Assembly (NCBI GenBank): GCA_016788425.1
Contig: JAEURQ010000004.1
Location: forward strand, 124,001-188,000
Direction of reading: 5' to 3'
From: Chthonomonas sp.
GTDB taxonomy: Bacteria; Armatimonadota; Fimbriimonadia; Fimbriimonadales; Fimbriimonadaceae
Length of the DNA stretch: 64,000 nt
The notes under the pieces: model-generated
The model's database searches: none
The model's input: only the letters and a program-made list of their open reading frames with translations
What the model was told of the DNA's origin: nothing
Translations under genes and position numbers: made by a program
Shown: positions 52,108 through 60,631 of the stretch, piece by piece
Layout of the letters: each line of letters begins with the position of its first letter
Numbering within the stretch: position 1 is the first letter of the stretch

Positions 52108-53541
52108 TTAGTTCGGTTCGAACAGGCTACCGATCGCTCGGTCGTCGGGTGGCTTGAGTGCCTTAAGCTCCGGCGATTGGATGACGCGGGTGCGCTCGTC
52201 CACCGGCTGAAGCTCGTCAATCTCCTCGGTGAGGTGCGTATCGAGTTCCTTGAACTTGCGCGCGCCCGGCAGGACGCGGCTTTCCAGCGCGCCGATCGCC
52301 TGGTTGTAGCTGTTCACGGCCTGGTTGAGGTTGCGGCCGACCTTGCCGAAGTGGTCGCTCAGCGTGCCCAGCCGCTTGTAGAGGTCGCGGCCAAGGTCGC
52401 TGATCTCCTTGGCGTTTTGACGGACCTGCTCTTGTCGCCAAAGTGTTGCCGCACTACGGAGCATCACGATGAGCGTGCTCGGCGTGCAGAGCATCACGCC
52501 GCTTTGCGCGGCGTCTTCCCAGAGCGAGCCATCGTGCTCCAGCGCGTGCGAGAGCATGGGGTCGGCGGGGACAAAGAGCACCACAAAGTCGAGCGCGCCT
52601 TCGAACTGCTTTTGGTAACCGCGCTGGCCGAGTTTCGTGACGTGATTGCGGACCTGCCGCGCGTGCGAGATCATGTGTTCGCGCCGCAGGTCGTCGTCGT
52701 CGGCCTCAATCGCCTTGCTGTAGGCGTCAAAGGGAACCTTCGCGTCCACGATAATTTCGCGACCGCCGGGCACGTGAACGATCATGTCGGGGCGCAGACG
52801 TCCGCCGGCATCGCTTTCGCCCGTCACCTGCGTGTTGAAGTCGCAGTGCTCAATCATGCCCGCGAATTCGACCACGCGGCGAAGTTGGACTTCGCCCCAA
52901 CGACCGCGCTCGCCCGGATTGCGCAGGGCGCGGATGAGGTCGCGCGTGCTTTTGTCCACGTTGCGCGATTGGTCCATCATCTGCTTGACTTGCTCGGTGA
53001 GCGTGCCGTATTCCTCACGGCGCTTCTCTTCGATGGCGCGGTGAGATTCGTCGAGTTTGCCCAGCTTTTCTTCGATCGGCTTGACGAGGTCCTGAATTGC
53101 CAGTTGGCGCTTTTCCAATTCTGAGCGTTGCTCCTTGGTGAGGCCGTCGAATCGCTCGCTGGCGAGTTTGAGAAACTGCTCGGCGCTCTGGTTCATCGCT
53201 TGGTTCGCGAGGTCTTTAAACACCGCTTCGAACTGGTCCTTCGCTTCGGCGAAGGCGCGCTGCGTGCTTTCTTGCTCCTCTTCCGAGCGGGCGAGCTTTT
53301 CGCGGTAGTCGCTAATCTGGTCGTTGCGAGCGGAGAGATCGTCTTCCAATTCTGCTTGCTTTAGCTCCAAGCGACCGACTTGCTTTTCGACTTCTTGCAG
53401 GCGACCGATCTCGACCCGCAGATCCGACTTTTCGGCTTCCAGCGCCACGGCGCGCATAAACTCGGCGCGATGCTGGCGATAGAAATGCCATGCCACGCCG
53501 CCGCCCAAAGCCAATCCAACAATCAAAAATACGATTTCCAT
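52108..53541 (-). CDS. rmuC: DNA recombination protein RmuC
   Basis: 477 residues. A hydrophobic N-terminal anchor (about 2-20) is followed by a long coiled coil (about 30-190) and the RmuC endonuclease-like core from about 200. The core shows GERGRWGEVQLRRVVEFAGM, RLRPDMIVHVPGGREIIVDAKVP, and the LEDGSLW-like block EHDGSLWEDAAQSGVMLCTPSTLIV. RmuC limits DNA inversions. TAGTAT sits eight bases upstream of the ATG. Confidence 0.93.
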   Translation of the reverse strand: MEIVFLIVGLALGGGVAWHFYRQHRAEFMRAVALEAEKSDLRVEIGRLQEVEKQVGRLELKQAELEDDLSARNDQISDYREKLARSEEEQESTQRAFAEAKDQFEAVFKDLANQAMNQSAEQFLKLASERFDGLTKEQRSELEKRQLAIQDLVKPIEEKLGKLDESHRAIEEKRREEYGTLTEQVKQMMDQSRNVDKSTRDLIRALRNPGERGRWGEVQLRRVVEFAGMIEHCDFNTQVTGESDAGGRLRPDMIVHVPGGREIIVDAKVPFDAYSKAIEADDDDLRREHMISHARQVRNHVTKLGQRGYQKQFEGALDFVVLFVPADPMLSHALEHDGSLWEDAAQSGVMLCTPSTLIVMLRSAATLWRQEQVRQNAKEISDLGRDLYKRLGTLSDHFGKVGRNLNQAVNSYNQAIGALESRVLPGARKFKELDTHLTEEIDELQPVDERTRVIQSPELKALKPPDDRAIGSLFEPN

Positions 53542-53607
53542 AGTGGCGAATACTAGATAGATTCAGACGAAGCGGAGCGCGGGCTCGTTGCAAACGCTTT
53601 TCCCCCT

Positions 53608-53613
53608 CATAAT
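53608..53613 (+). promoter_or_regulatory. Candidate -10 element for the M50-like gene
   Basis: CATAAT, six bases (GGGGCT) before the ATG at 53620. One base off TATAAT. Confidence 0.4.
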
Positions 53614-53619
53614 GGGGCT

Positions 53620-54324
53620 ATGAAACTCGACGCGCGCCGGACGCTGGTGGTCGGGCTGGCGATGATCATCGGCATCATGCCGTTTGTGCCGCTGGTGCGC
53701 TCCCTCGCGTTCCCGGTGTACCTGCTGAATACTCACCTGCACGAGTTTTGCCACGCCGTCGCGGCGTATCTCACGGGCGGCTACGTGGACTACATCCGCG
53801 TGGAATCGGATATCTCGGGCGTGACCATGCTGGCGACTCGCGCGCCGGTGGTCACGGCTTCGGCGGGCTACGTCGGGGCGAGCATCATCGGCGCGCTGGT
53901 GGTGGTGGCGTCGCGCACTCCGCGCGGAGCGAAGATCGCCCTGTATGCGTTGGCCGCGTGCCTATTGTTCTCGCTGACGTTTTGGGTGCGGGGCTCGGCG
54001 GTCGGCGTGGGCATCGGCATTTTGTGGGTTGGTTTGTTGGTGGCCGGCGGCACGTTTCTGCGCGGCGAAACCTTGGCCGGCGTCGCGCAGGTGGTCGGTT
54101 TGGCGCAGTGCTTCGCCGCGATCATGGGTGTGTTCGAACTGTTTAAGGTCGCGGCGGCAGGCGAAGAAGCGGGCGACGCCGCAAACATGGCCGCTTACAC
54201 CGGGATTCCGGCTTCCATTTGGATGCTGCTGTGGGCGATTGCCAGCATGGCGCTCGCCTGGATGAGCCTTAAGCGGGCGTGGGGCGTCGATCAGCCCGAA
54301 GGGTCAGTCCGCCGAGAACCATAA
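53620..54324 (+). CDS. M50-like membrane metallopeptidase family protein
   Basis: 234 residues with six or seven transmembrane segments. A HEFCH motif (His41, Glu42, His45) fits the HExxH zinc site of the peptidase M50B-like family. The usual C-terminal Asp ligand (an LDG or NxxPxxxxDG motif) is not evident, so proteolytic activity is uncertain. CATAAT lies six bases before the ATG. The 3' end overlaps the convergent lnt by 56 bases. Confidence 0.75.
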   Translation: MKLDARRTLVVGLAMIIGIMPFVPLVRSLAFPVYLLNTHLHEFCHAVAAYLTGGYVDYIRVESDISGVTMLATRAPVVTASAGYVGASIIGALVVVASRTPRGAKIALYALAACLLFSLTFWVRGSAVGVGIGILWVGLLVAGGTFLRGETLAGVAQVVGLAQCFAAIMGVFELFKVAAAGEEAGDAANMAAYTGIPASIWMLLWAIASMALAWMSLKRAWGVDQPEGSVRREP

Positions 54325-55699
54325 ACGCGGCGAGGAACGGCACCCAGCCGCGCGCGGGCGGGTTCGGCGATCCGTCCGGAACCTGAACTGTGGCGCGGAT
54401 CACGCGGCGCTGGCCGTATTCGGCGAGGGCAACCGTCCGACCAAACGCGTCGAAGATGAGGGAGCGGCCCATCGTCGCCGAGCGGACGAGCGGCAAACCG
54501 CTCTCGATGGCGCGGATGCGGCTCGCGAGTTGAAGCTGCTCCGGCGCGGCGGAACCTAGGTACCAATCGTCAATCGCCATGACCGCGATGAGTTGCGCGC
54601 CTTGCTGCGTTTGCGAATAGCCGACGTGCGGGAAGAGCGCCTCGAAGCAAAGTTGCGGCCCGACGCGAACCTCGCCGACGCTCAGCGTGCGGATGGTCTC
54701 GCCGGGCGTGAGGTCCGCCTGCGGCAAGCGGAACGAGGCGGGCAGGTACTGGCGGAAGGGAACGTACTCGCCGAAGATCACCAGCTGCGTTTTGTCGGCA
54801 AAGGCGGGCTTGGGCGCGGTGGTGTACGCGCTTTGGTAGGTTGTCGTTTCGACCGTGCGCGAGCCGCCGAAGAGCGCGGGCAAGGTCGGGTCGGGATCGA
54901 ACGGCGGGTTGCCACCCTCGGTGATGCGCTCGGGAAAGACGACGAGATTCGCGCCGGCGGCTTGCGCGTAGAGATCGCGGCACACGCTGGCGAGTTGGCT
55001 GCGATCACCGAACGCGACGTCAATGCCCGGTTGGGCGGCGGCCACCACCAATTTGCGACCCGGCAATGGCCGCAGCATGAGGGCGAACGTCCCCACCAAC
55101 ATGAGCAGGAACACGGTGACGTAGCGCGCGGTGACGCGCGGCTCCCACTTTTGGCCCACCATCACCAGGCAAACTGAGGCGAGGCACACCCAAGCCGAAA
55201 CCAGCCCGATTTGGCCGTAGGCGGCCCACTGCACGAGCTCCGGCATTTGCGCGAGCGGCAATGCCAGCGGCGACCAAGGAAACGCGAACGGCCCTTGCCG
55301 GCCCACGACGAACTCGGCGAGCAGCCACACCAGCGGAATGATCCACGGGCGGCGCACTTGCCAGGCTCGGTTGACGGCGAGCGCTGCAAAGCCAAACACC
55401 CAACACAACACGAGGGGTCCGAGGAGCGTGACGAGGATGCCGATCCACGCCATTTGGGTCCACTTGAACACAAACTGCCCGAGCCAGATAAGTTGAATGA
55501 GATAGAAAACGTAGCCGAAACGCCATCCGCGCCAGAACGCGGCTTTGCCCGAATCCTCGATCAGCGCACGCAAGAGCGGGGCCAGCCCCACAAACGCGAG
55601 CAACACCAAGTTGACCGGCGGAAACGCCAGCGAGAGGATCGCCGCCGAGGCGAGCTCGGGCAGAAACGGCTTAACGGATTTGAAGATTGTGGGCATCAA
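54269..55699 (-). CDS. lnt: Apolipoprotein N-acyltransferase
   Basis: 476 residues. It adds the third acyl chain to lipoproteins at the inner membrane. Eight or so N-terminal transmembrane segments precede the nitrilase-type domain (about 220-450). The triad is visible: Glu in VFPERIT, Lys in FADKTQLVIFGEYVP and Cys in QLCFEALFP. A full Lnt supports a diderm cell with mature lipoproteins. The 5' end overlaps the phosphatase gene by 29 bases, so the two may be co-transcribed. Confidence 0.92.
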   Translation of the reverse strand: MMPTIFKSVKPFLPELASAAILSLAFPPVNLVLLAFVGLAPLLRALIEDSGKAAFWRGWRFGYVFYLIQLIWLGQFVFKWTQMAWIGILVTLLGPLVLCWVFGFAALAVNRAWQVRRPWIIPLVWLLAEFVVGRQGPFAFPWSPLALPLAQMPELVQWAAYGQIGLVSAWVCLASVCLVMVGQKWEPRVTARYVTVFLLMLVGTFALMLRPLPGRKLVVAAAQPGIDVAFGDRSQLASVCRDLYAQAAGANLVVFPERITEGGNPPFDPDPTLPALFGGSRTVETTTYQSAYTTAPKPAFADKTQLVIFGEYVPFRQYLPASFRLPQADLTPGETIRTLSVGEVRVGPQLCFEALFPHVGYSQTQQGAQLIAVMAIDDWYLGSAAPEQLQLASRIRAIESGLPLVRSATMGRSLIFDAFGRTVALAEYGQRRVIRATVQVPDGSPNPPARGWVPFLAAFMVLGGLTLRADRRPTPA

Positions 55700-56315
55700 T
55701 CATCGGGGCGCTGGGCTCGCTCAGGTGGGCGGTGCAGCCGAATCGCACTAGGCGGAAAAAGCCGTCGGGACGACGGACAAGCTCGGTAATGGCGGTGTTC
55801 TCAAATCGGAACGAGCGCGTGCTCTCCATCGTTCCGCGCAAAAGCTGGGCGAGGAGTTGAGCGCACACGCCGCCGTGCGAAACAATGGCGATGGGTTGCT
55901 CGGCCTCGCGCAGACGGGCGACGATGGACTCGACTCGGTGCCACACGTCGAGCACCGATTCGCCGCCCGGGGGGCGCGCATGAAACTCGCTGATGTCCAC
56001 CTCGGCGCTCGCCTCGCGCAGACGGGTGTGGACATCGTTGTAGGCAAAACCTTCCCACTCGCCAAAAGCGCGTTCGCGCAGGGCAGCGTCGGTCGTGAGG
56101 GCGGCGCCGGTAGCGCGGGTCAGGGCAGCAGCCGTGCTGGTTGCCCGCACAAGGTCGCTACTCCACACCTGGCCAAGGGGGCGGCCGGCGAAGGCGGTTT
56201 CGAGTTCGCTCACTTGCCGCTGGCCGGTTTCGTCGAGGTCAATATCCGTGTGGCCCTGGGCCTTGCCGAGTCGGTTCCACTCGGTTTGACCGTGGCGAAT
56301 GAGATAGACCTGCAT
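55671..56315 (-). CDS. Histidine phosphatase family protein
   Basis: 214 residues from ATG at 56315. Phosphoglycerate mutase-like fold with the catalytic RHGQTEWN (Arg7, His8), the family Glu in ERAFGEWEG and the second His in IVSHGGV. It resembles CobC/GpmB-type phosphatases. The substrate is not determined by sequence. It overlaps lnt, and a TACACT lies nine bases upstream of the start. Confidence 0.9.
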   Translation of the reverse strand: MQVYLIRHGQTEWNRLGKAQGHTDIDLDETGQRQVSELETAFAGRPLGQVWSSDLVRATSTAAALTRATGAALTTDAALRERAFGEWEGFAYNDVHTRLREASAEVDISEFHARPPGGESVLDVWHRVESIVARLREAEQPIAIVSHGGVCAQLLAQLLRGTMESTRSFRFENTAITELVRRPDGFFRLVRFGCTAHLSEPSAPMIDAHNLQIR

Positions 56316-56389
56316 ACGGGAGCAAGTGTACTGAATTCGCAAGAATCGCCACGCATTGCCGTGGGACGTGACCCTACAATAGAAGCATC

Positions 56390-56746
56390 ATGGACGGCAT
56401 GAATACCCTTTGTCATCTCGAGTATGAAGTCACCGACATCGCTCGCTCGCAACAGTTTTTGGAGGGGATGTTCGGCTGGACGTTCCGCCAATTCACTCCC
56501 GACATGGTGGTGTTCGGCCAGGGCGATACTCACATCGGCGGGTTACTCCGCGTGCACGCAGTCAAGCCCGGGACGTCGCCGAGCCTGTGGTTTAAGGTCG
56601 CCGATTTGGATGCGATGGTGGCGAAGGCCAACGCCAGTGGCGGTCGGGGCGAGGGCGAAAAGTCGCCCGTGCCCGGCGTGGGTCACAGCACCGTGGTCTA
56701 CGATCCAGACGGAAACATGATCGGCCTCGTGCAGTACGACGCCTAG
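56390..56746 (+). CDS. VOC family (glyoxalase-like) protein
   Basis: 118 residues. Two beta-alpha-beta modules of the vicinal oxygen chelate fold: LCHLEYEVTDIARSQQFLEGMFGW and VADLDAMVAKANASGG...VYDPDGNMIGLVQ. The potential metal residues are sparse (His9, Glu11, Gln115), so the enzymatic class is unclear. TACAAT at 56375-56380 is nine bases before the ATG. The stop overlaps that of the convergent AraC-type regulator. Confidence 0.88.
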   Translation: MDGMNTLCHLEYEVTDIARSQQFLEGMFGWTFRQFTPDMVVFGQGDTHIGGLLRVHAVKPGTSPSLWFKVADLDAMVAKANASGGRGEGEKSPVPGVGHSTVVYDPDGNMIGLVQYDA

Positions 56747-57144
56747 TCTGGCGACACGAGGCGGCGCACCTCGCTGGGCGCGCAATCCATGACCCGTCGA
56801 AACACGCGGGCGAGTTGCTGGGGTGAGTCGTAGCCGACGGTTATCGCCGTTTCGGAGACGCTCATCCCGGCCGCGAGGTGGCTCCATGCTCGCAGCAATC
56901 GCACGCGTTCGCCGTAGGCGCGCGGACTGTGGCCGAAGGTCGCGGCGAAGAGGCGCTGCAAGTGATGCGGCGACAGGCCAACCTCAGCGCCCAGAGCCTC
57001 AAGGCGCGCAGTGTCGGGGTTGCGTTCGAGTTCCAATCGGGCGGCCTCCAGTGCTGTAATCAGGTCGGCTTTGGTCGCCCACCGCTTCACCGGCACGCGG
57101 GTGAGGCTCAGCGCGAGCGGGCAGGGTTGGCGGCGGTCGGACAT
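56743..57144 (-). CDS. Short AraC-family transcriptional regulator
   Basis: 133 residues. Essentially one AraC DNA-binding domain at about 30-128 with its two HTH motifs: LEALGAEVGLSPHHLQRLFAATFGHSPRAY and VSETAITVGYDSPQQLARVFRRVMDCAP. No effector domain is present. Such stand-alone domains resemble the Ada N-terminal or MarA/SoxS type. Start is ATG. The targets are unknown. Confidence 0.88.
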   Translation of the reverse strand: MSDRRQPCPLALSLTRVPVKRWATKADLITALEAARLELERNPDTARLEALGAEVGLSPHHLQRLFAATFGHSPRAYGERVRLLRAWSHLAAGMSVSETAITVGYDSPQQLARVFRRVMDCAPSEVRRLVSPD

Positions 57145-57180
57145 GGCAACGGCGGAACTTACCGCGGGGGTCGCAGGTTC

Positions 57181-57186
57181 TATAAT
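57181..57186 (+). promoter_or_regulatory. -10 element of leaderless lptCA transcript
   Basis: A perfect TATAAT, six bases (GAACCG) before TTG 57193. The predicted first transcribed base is the T of the start codon. Confidence 0.55.
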
Positions 57187-57192
57187 GAACCG

Positions 57193-58788
57193 TTGGCGCG
57201 ATGTTCTCTCCCCATTATTCCCCTTCTGCTGATGGCGATTGTCGCGATCGGTGGCTGTGGAGGCGGCAAGTCCGGCGGGGCCAAGAAGTCAAATGCCTCG
57301 ACGGCCAACGCCGACGAAGAGCGTCGCAAGTTTAGGACCGGCGCGGTGACCCTGCACCAGTTCGACGAAGCGCGCAAACCGCAATGGAGCGTCTCGGCGA
57401 AGGATGCCGCGCTCGTGTTGGAAGATGGCAAGGCGCGCGGCGAACTCATGCAGCTGACGGGCACGGTGTACCGCGACGGCGAACTCACCGGCGAAGTCGC
57501 GGCCGACCGGGGCTTAGCCAACCAAAACGAAAAGACCCTGCGGCTCAACGGCGACGTTGAAATAAAGGCCGCCGACGGGCGCACCCTGACCTCGGGCGTC
57601 GCGGAATATTTGCCCGGCTACGAGCTTTTGCACGCCGGCGATACGGTTGGCGTCGTCACTCCCAAGTACAAGTTAATGAATATTCCTGCCGTTGTGGCAA
57701 CCGCCGACCTGCGCGAAATCGGCACGCCGGACATGTTTCGCGACAAAATTCAAGCACTCATGCGGAAACTGAAGGTCGAGCCCAAGCCGAATAAACTAAA
57801 GCTGGCGATGCTGGCGGGGATTCTGGCGCAGACCGGCGTGGCCGGAGCGCAGTCGACCTTTCAAACCGAGACCATTACGATCCGCGGTTGGCGCAGCATC
57901 AAGACCAGCGAACTCGCGGATGGCCGGGTGAAGTTTCTGCTGAGTGGCGGGCGCATCACCGGCGAATCCAAAAACAAGGGCTTGGTCGCGGTCGGCAATC
58001 GCATCGAGGGGACGCTCAAGGAAGTGAACGGCAAGCGCGTGATCGAGACGGCGTCGTTCTCGGGTGATGTGCAGGTGACGCTCGACAACGGCGGCGGACG
58101 CTCGGTGCTGACCACGGCCTCGGCGAACCTCATCAACGGCGAAACCCCCGTGCTGAGCGCGCCCGGCGCGGTGACGCTCATGCGCCACGATAGCGGCGGT
58201 CAAGAGACGACCGTGCGAGGGGCCAGTGCCGTGGCGCGATTAGCCCCGCTGGATTCCGGCGCGAAGCAGCCTGTGCGGCGCATTGAGCTTTCGGGGGGCG
58301 TGACGATGACCGTGACCGGAGGCGCGAATGGCACGCTCCGCGCGACGACGGGGTCGGTGACGATGGTGCCGGGCGATGGCACGGACGATTTTGACTTTAA
58401 CGGTTCGACCAAATTGACGCAGGAGACCGACTTGCGCAGCGTGGAACTGACCGGTTCGGGCGGCACCGCGACCATCGGCCGCGGAGCGTACCCGTTGCAA
58501 ACCGCTCGCCTCACCGGGCCGGTGCGGGCCAAAATGACGCGCTCGAACAAGGGCTTCGCCGAGCAGTATCTGGCGACCGGCGGGGGGTTGACCTACAACG
58601 ATTCGGCGCGCAACGTGAAGCTGACGGGGAACGTGGTGCTCAACGCCAAGGCGCGGTTGTTCGAGGGAGAAAACCGCGGCACGGAATTGATTTTGAGTCT
58701 CAACGACAAGCGGGAGGTGGCCGAAATCGAGATGAACGGCGAGCCCGGTAGCACGGATTACACGCCCAAGAAGGAGCCGAATCGGTGA
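57193..58788 (+). CDS. LptC-LptA fusion lipoprotein for LPS transport
   Basis: 531 residues from TTG 57193; ATG 57232 is a shorter alternative that loses the lipoprotein signal. Residues 1-22 form a lipoprotein signal with lipobox IGGC (Cys22). Residues about 45-180 match LptC (strands such as GELMQLTGTVYRDGELTGEVAADRG). At Met190-Gln220 a second signal-like segment occurs: a basic stretch, then KLAMLAGILAQTGVAGAQ. Residues 220-520 are OstA/LptA-like beta repeats (VTLMRHDSGG, RRIELSGGVTM, NVKLTGNVVLNAKARLFEG). A genuine fusion of LptC and LptA is likely. It is the first gene of the lpt operon. Confidence 0.8.
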   Translation: MARCSLPIIPLLLMAIVAIGGCGGGKSGGAKKSNASTANADEERRKFRTGAVTLHQFDEARKPQWSVSAKDAALVLEDGKARGELMQLTGTVYRDGELTGEVAADRGLANQNEKTLRLNGDVEIKAADGRTLTSGVAEYLPGYELLHAGDTVGVVTPKYKLMNIPAVVATADLREIGTPDMFRDKIQALMRKLKVEPKPNKLKLAMLAGILAQTGVAGAQSTFQTETITIRGWRSIKTSELADGRVKFLLSGGRITGESKNKGLVAVGNRIEGTLKEVNGKRVIETASFSGDVQVTLDNGGGRSVLTTASANLINGETPVLSAPGAVTLMRHDSGGQETTVRGASAVARLAPLDSGAKQPVRRIELSGGVTMTVTGGANGTLRATTGSVTMVPGDGTDDFDFNGSTKLTQETDLRSVELTGSGGTATIGRGAYPLQTARLTGPVRAKMTRSNKGFAEQYLATGGGLTYNDSARNVKLTGNVVLNAKARLFEGENRGTELILSLNDKREVAEIEMNGEPGSTDYTPKKEPNR

Positions 58789-59519
58789 AGATTCAAGCCG
58801 AAGGACTGGTGAAAGAATACAAGCGCAACCGCGTGGTGGACGGGGTGACGTTTGAGTTTGAGCAGGGCGAGATTGTGGGTCTGTTGGGGCCGAATGGCGC
58901 GGGCAAAACCACGACGTTTTATATGATCACGGGGTTGGTCAAGCCGACTCAGGGACGAGTGTTGTTCGACGGCACGGACGTGACGACCCAGCCCATGTTT
59001 CGCCGGGCCCGAGCCGGCGTGGGATATCTACCGCAGGAAACCAGTGTGTTTCGCCGGCTGAGCGTGCGCGACAATTTTCGCCTTGTCATGGAGATGAACA
59101 AGTATTCGCGGGCGCAGATTAAGGAGCGCACCGACGAACTCGCCGAGGAACTCCACATCACCGACAAGCTCGACCGCATGGCGGGAGTGCTTTCGGGCGG
59201 TGAGCGGCGGCGGGTTGAAATCGGCCGCGCATTGGCCACCGACCCCAAGTTCATCCTGCTCGATGAGCCATTTACCGGGATTGACCCGGTGACCATCGAG
59301 GAGATTCAGCACATTATTTTCAAGCTGAAAAGCAAGGGCATCGGCATTTTGATTACCGACCACAACGTGGCGGCGACGCTCCGGATTACCGATCGAAACT
59401 ACATCCTCATCGACGGCAAGATTTTCTTGCAGGGGCAGGCGGCGGAGATTCTGGCCGACGAAAGCGTGCGCAAGCACTACCTCGGGCAGCAATTCAACGA
59501 CCCGCCCGCTGAATCATGA
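58785..59519 (+). CDS. lptB: LPS export ABC transporter ATP-binding protein LptB
   Basis: 244 residues. It supplies ATP power to the LptF/G permease. Walker A is GPNGAGKTTT (about 35-44), the signature LSGGERRRVEIGRALA (about 137-152), Walker B ILLDEPFTGIDP (about 160-171) and the H-loop His in ITDHNV. The YKRNRVVDGVTF start and KHYLGQQF end are typical LptB. The GTG start overlaps the lptCA stop. Confidence 0.96.
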   Translation: MKIQAEGLVKEYKRNRVVDGVTFEFEQGEIVGLLGPNGAGKTTTFYMITGLVKPTQGRVLFDGTDVTTQPMFRRARAGVGYLPQETSVFRRLSVRDNFRLVMEMNKYSRAQIKERTDELAEELHITDKLDRMAGVLSGGERRRVEIGRALATDPKFILLDEPFTGIDPVTIEEIQHIIFKLKSKGIGILITDHNVAATLRITDRNYILIDGKIFLQGQAAEILADESVRKHYLGQQFNDPPAES

Positions 59520-60625
59520 AGCGCGTCGATAAACTCGTCGTCCAAGAAATCTTGGGTCCGTGGATTTTTGGCGTCGCCATTTTCACGGTGCTGATCATGG
59601 CCGGAACCTTCCTGTTTAAGGTCACGGAGTTCACTGTCAAGGGCGCGGGCTCGGCGATGGTGCTCGAGTACACCATGCTCGTGGTGCCGGGCGTCATGGC
59701 GAAGACCTTCCCCATGGCGGTGCTGCTCGCGACCCTGCTCGGCTTTGGTCGGCTCAGCGGCGAAAGCGAGCTCGTGGCGCTTCGCGCCCAGGGCATCAGT
59801 TTGTGGCGCATCATGGCGCCGGTCGCGGCGTTCGGATTTCTCGTTTCGGTGCTCGCGTTCTCGTTCAACGAGATCATCGTGCCGCGCGCGGCGATCCGCT
59901 CAACGGAGCTTGAGCAGCAGATTAAGAACAATATCGCCGGAAAGCAAGTGCGAGCGACCAGTTACGCGGTGAGCAACAAGCAGGGTCAATTGATCGCGCA
60001 GGTCATGGCCGCCGATTTTGACTTTAGCGCGGGCACGTTGACCGGCGCGACGATTAGCGCCTACGACCCCAAGGGCGAGATCACGTACACCGTAACCGCC
60101 GACGCGTTGCAGTACAAAAGCGAGCGCGAATGGTCCATCAAGGGCCGCGCGGTGATGATGAACGCCGACGGCACGAGCGTGGTGGAGCTGAAGCAAGGGC
60201 TCTGGCCCAGCGAGGTGCCGCCGCCCGACTTTACGCCCGACGAAATTAAGGCGGCGAGCGTAAAGGACCTCGATGCCTACAGCATGAGCCGCATGGGTGA
60301 ACTCATCGAAAAGGCGCAGTCGAACCCCAAAATCACGCGCGACCAGGTCGGCAACTTGCAGTACGGCTACTGGAACAAAATCGCCTTGCCGCTGGCCGCG
60401 CTCATCTATGCGTTGGTCGGCGCGCCGCTCGGCATTCGCAATCACCGCACGGGCGCGGCGACCGGCTTCTGGCTCGCGGTCCTCATCATTTTCGCGTATC
60501 TGATGATCGGCAACTTCATGTCGCAGTGGGCGCGGGGCCAGGTTATTCCGGCGTGGGTGGCTTCATTTACGCCACTTGTCATCGGCTTAGTTGTGGCAGG
60601 CGTCACAATACACCGTAAGAATTAA
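59516..60625 (+). CDS. LptF/LptG family permease
   Basis: 369 residues, YjgP/YjgQ family. Three N-terminal transmembrane segments, a large periplasmic beta-jellyroll domain (about 135-270) and three C-terminal segments. The N-terminal coupling region (MKRVDKLVVQEILGPW) matches LptF/G. The ATG overlaps the lptB stop. Only one permease is found in this operon; other genomes have paired LptF and LptG. Confidence 0.92.
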   Translation: MKRVDKLVVQEILGPWIFGVAIFTVLIMAGTFLFKVTEFTVKGAGSAMVLEYTMLVVPGVMAKTFPMAVLLATLLGFGRLSGESELVALRAQGISLWRIMAPVAAFGFLVSVLAFSFNEIIVPRAAIRSTELEQQIKNNIAGKQVRATSYAVSNKQGQLIAQVMAADFDFSAGTLTGATISAYDPKGEITYTVTADALQYKSEREWSIKGRAVMMNADGTSVVELKQGLWPSEVPPPDFTPDEIKAASVKDLDAYSMSRMGELIEKAQSNPKITRDQVGNLQYGYWNKIALPLAALIYALVGAPLGIRNHRTGAATGFWLAVLIIFAYLMIGNFMSQWARGQVIPAWVASFTPLVIGLVVAGVTIHRKN

Positions 60626-60631
60626 CAGGGT

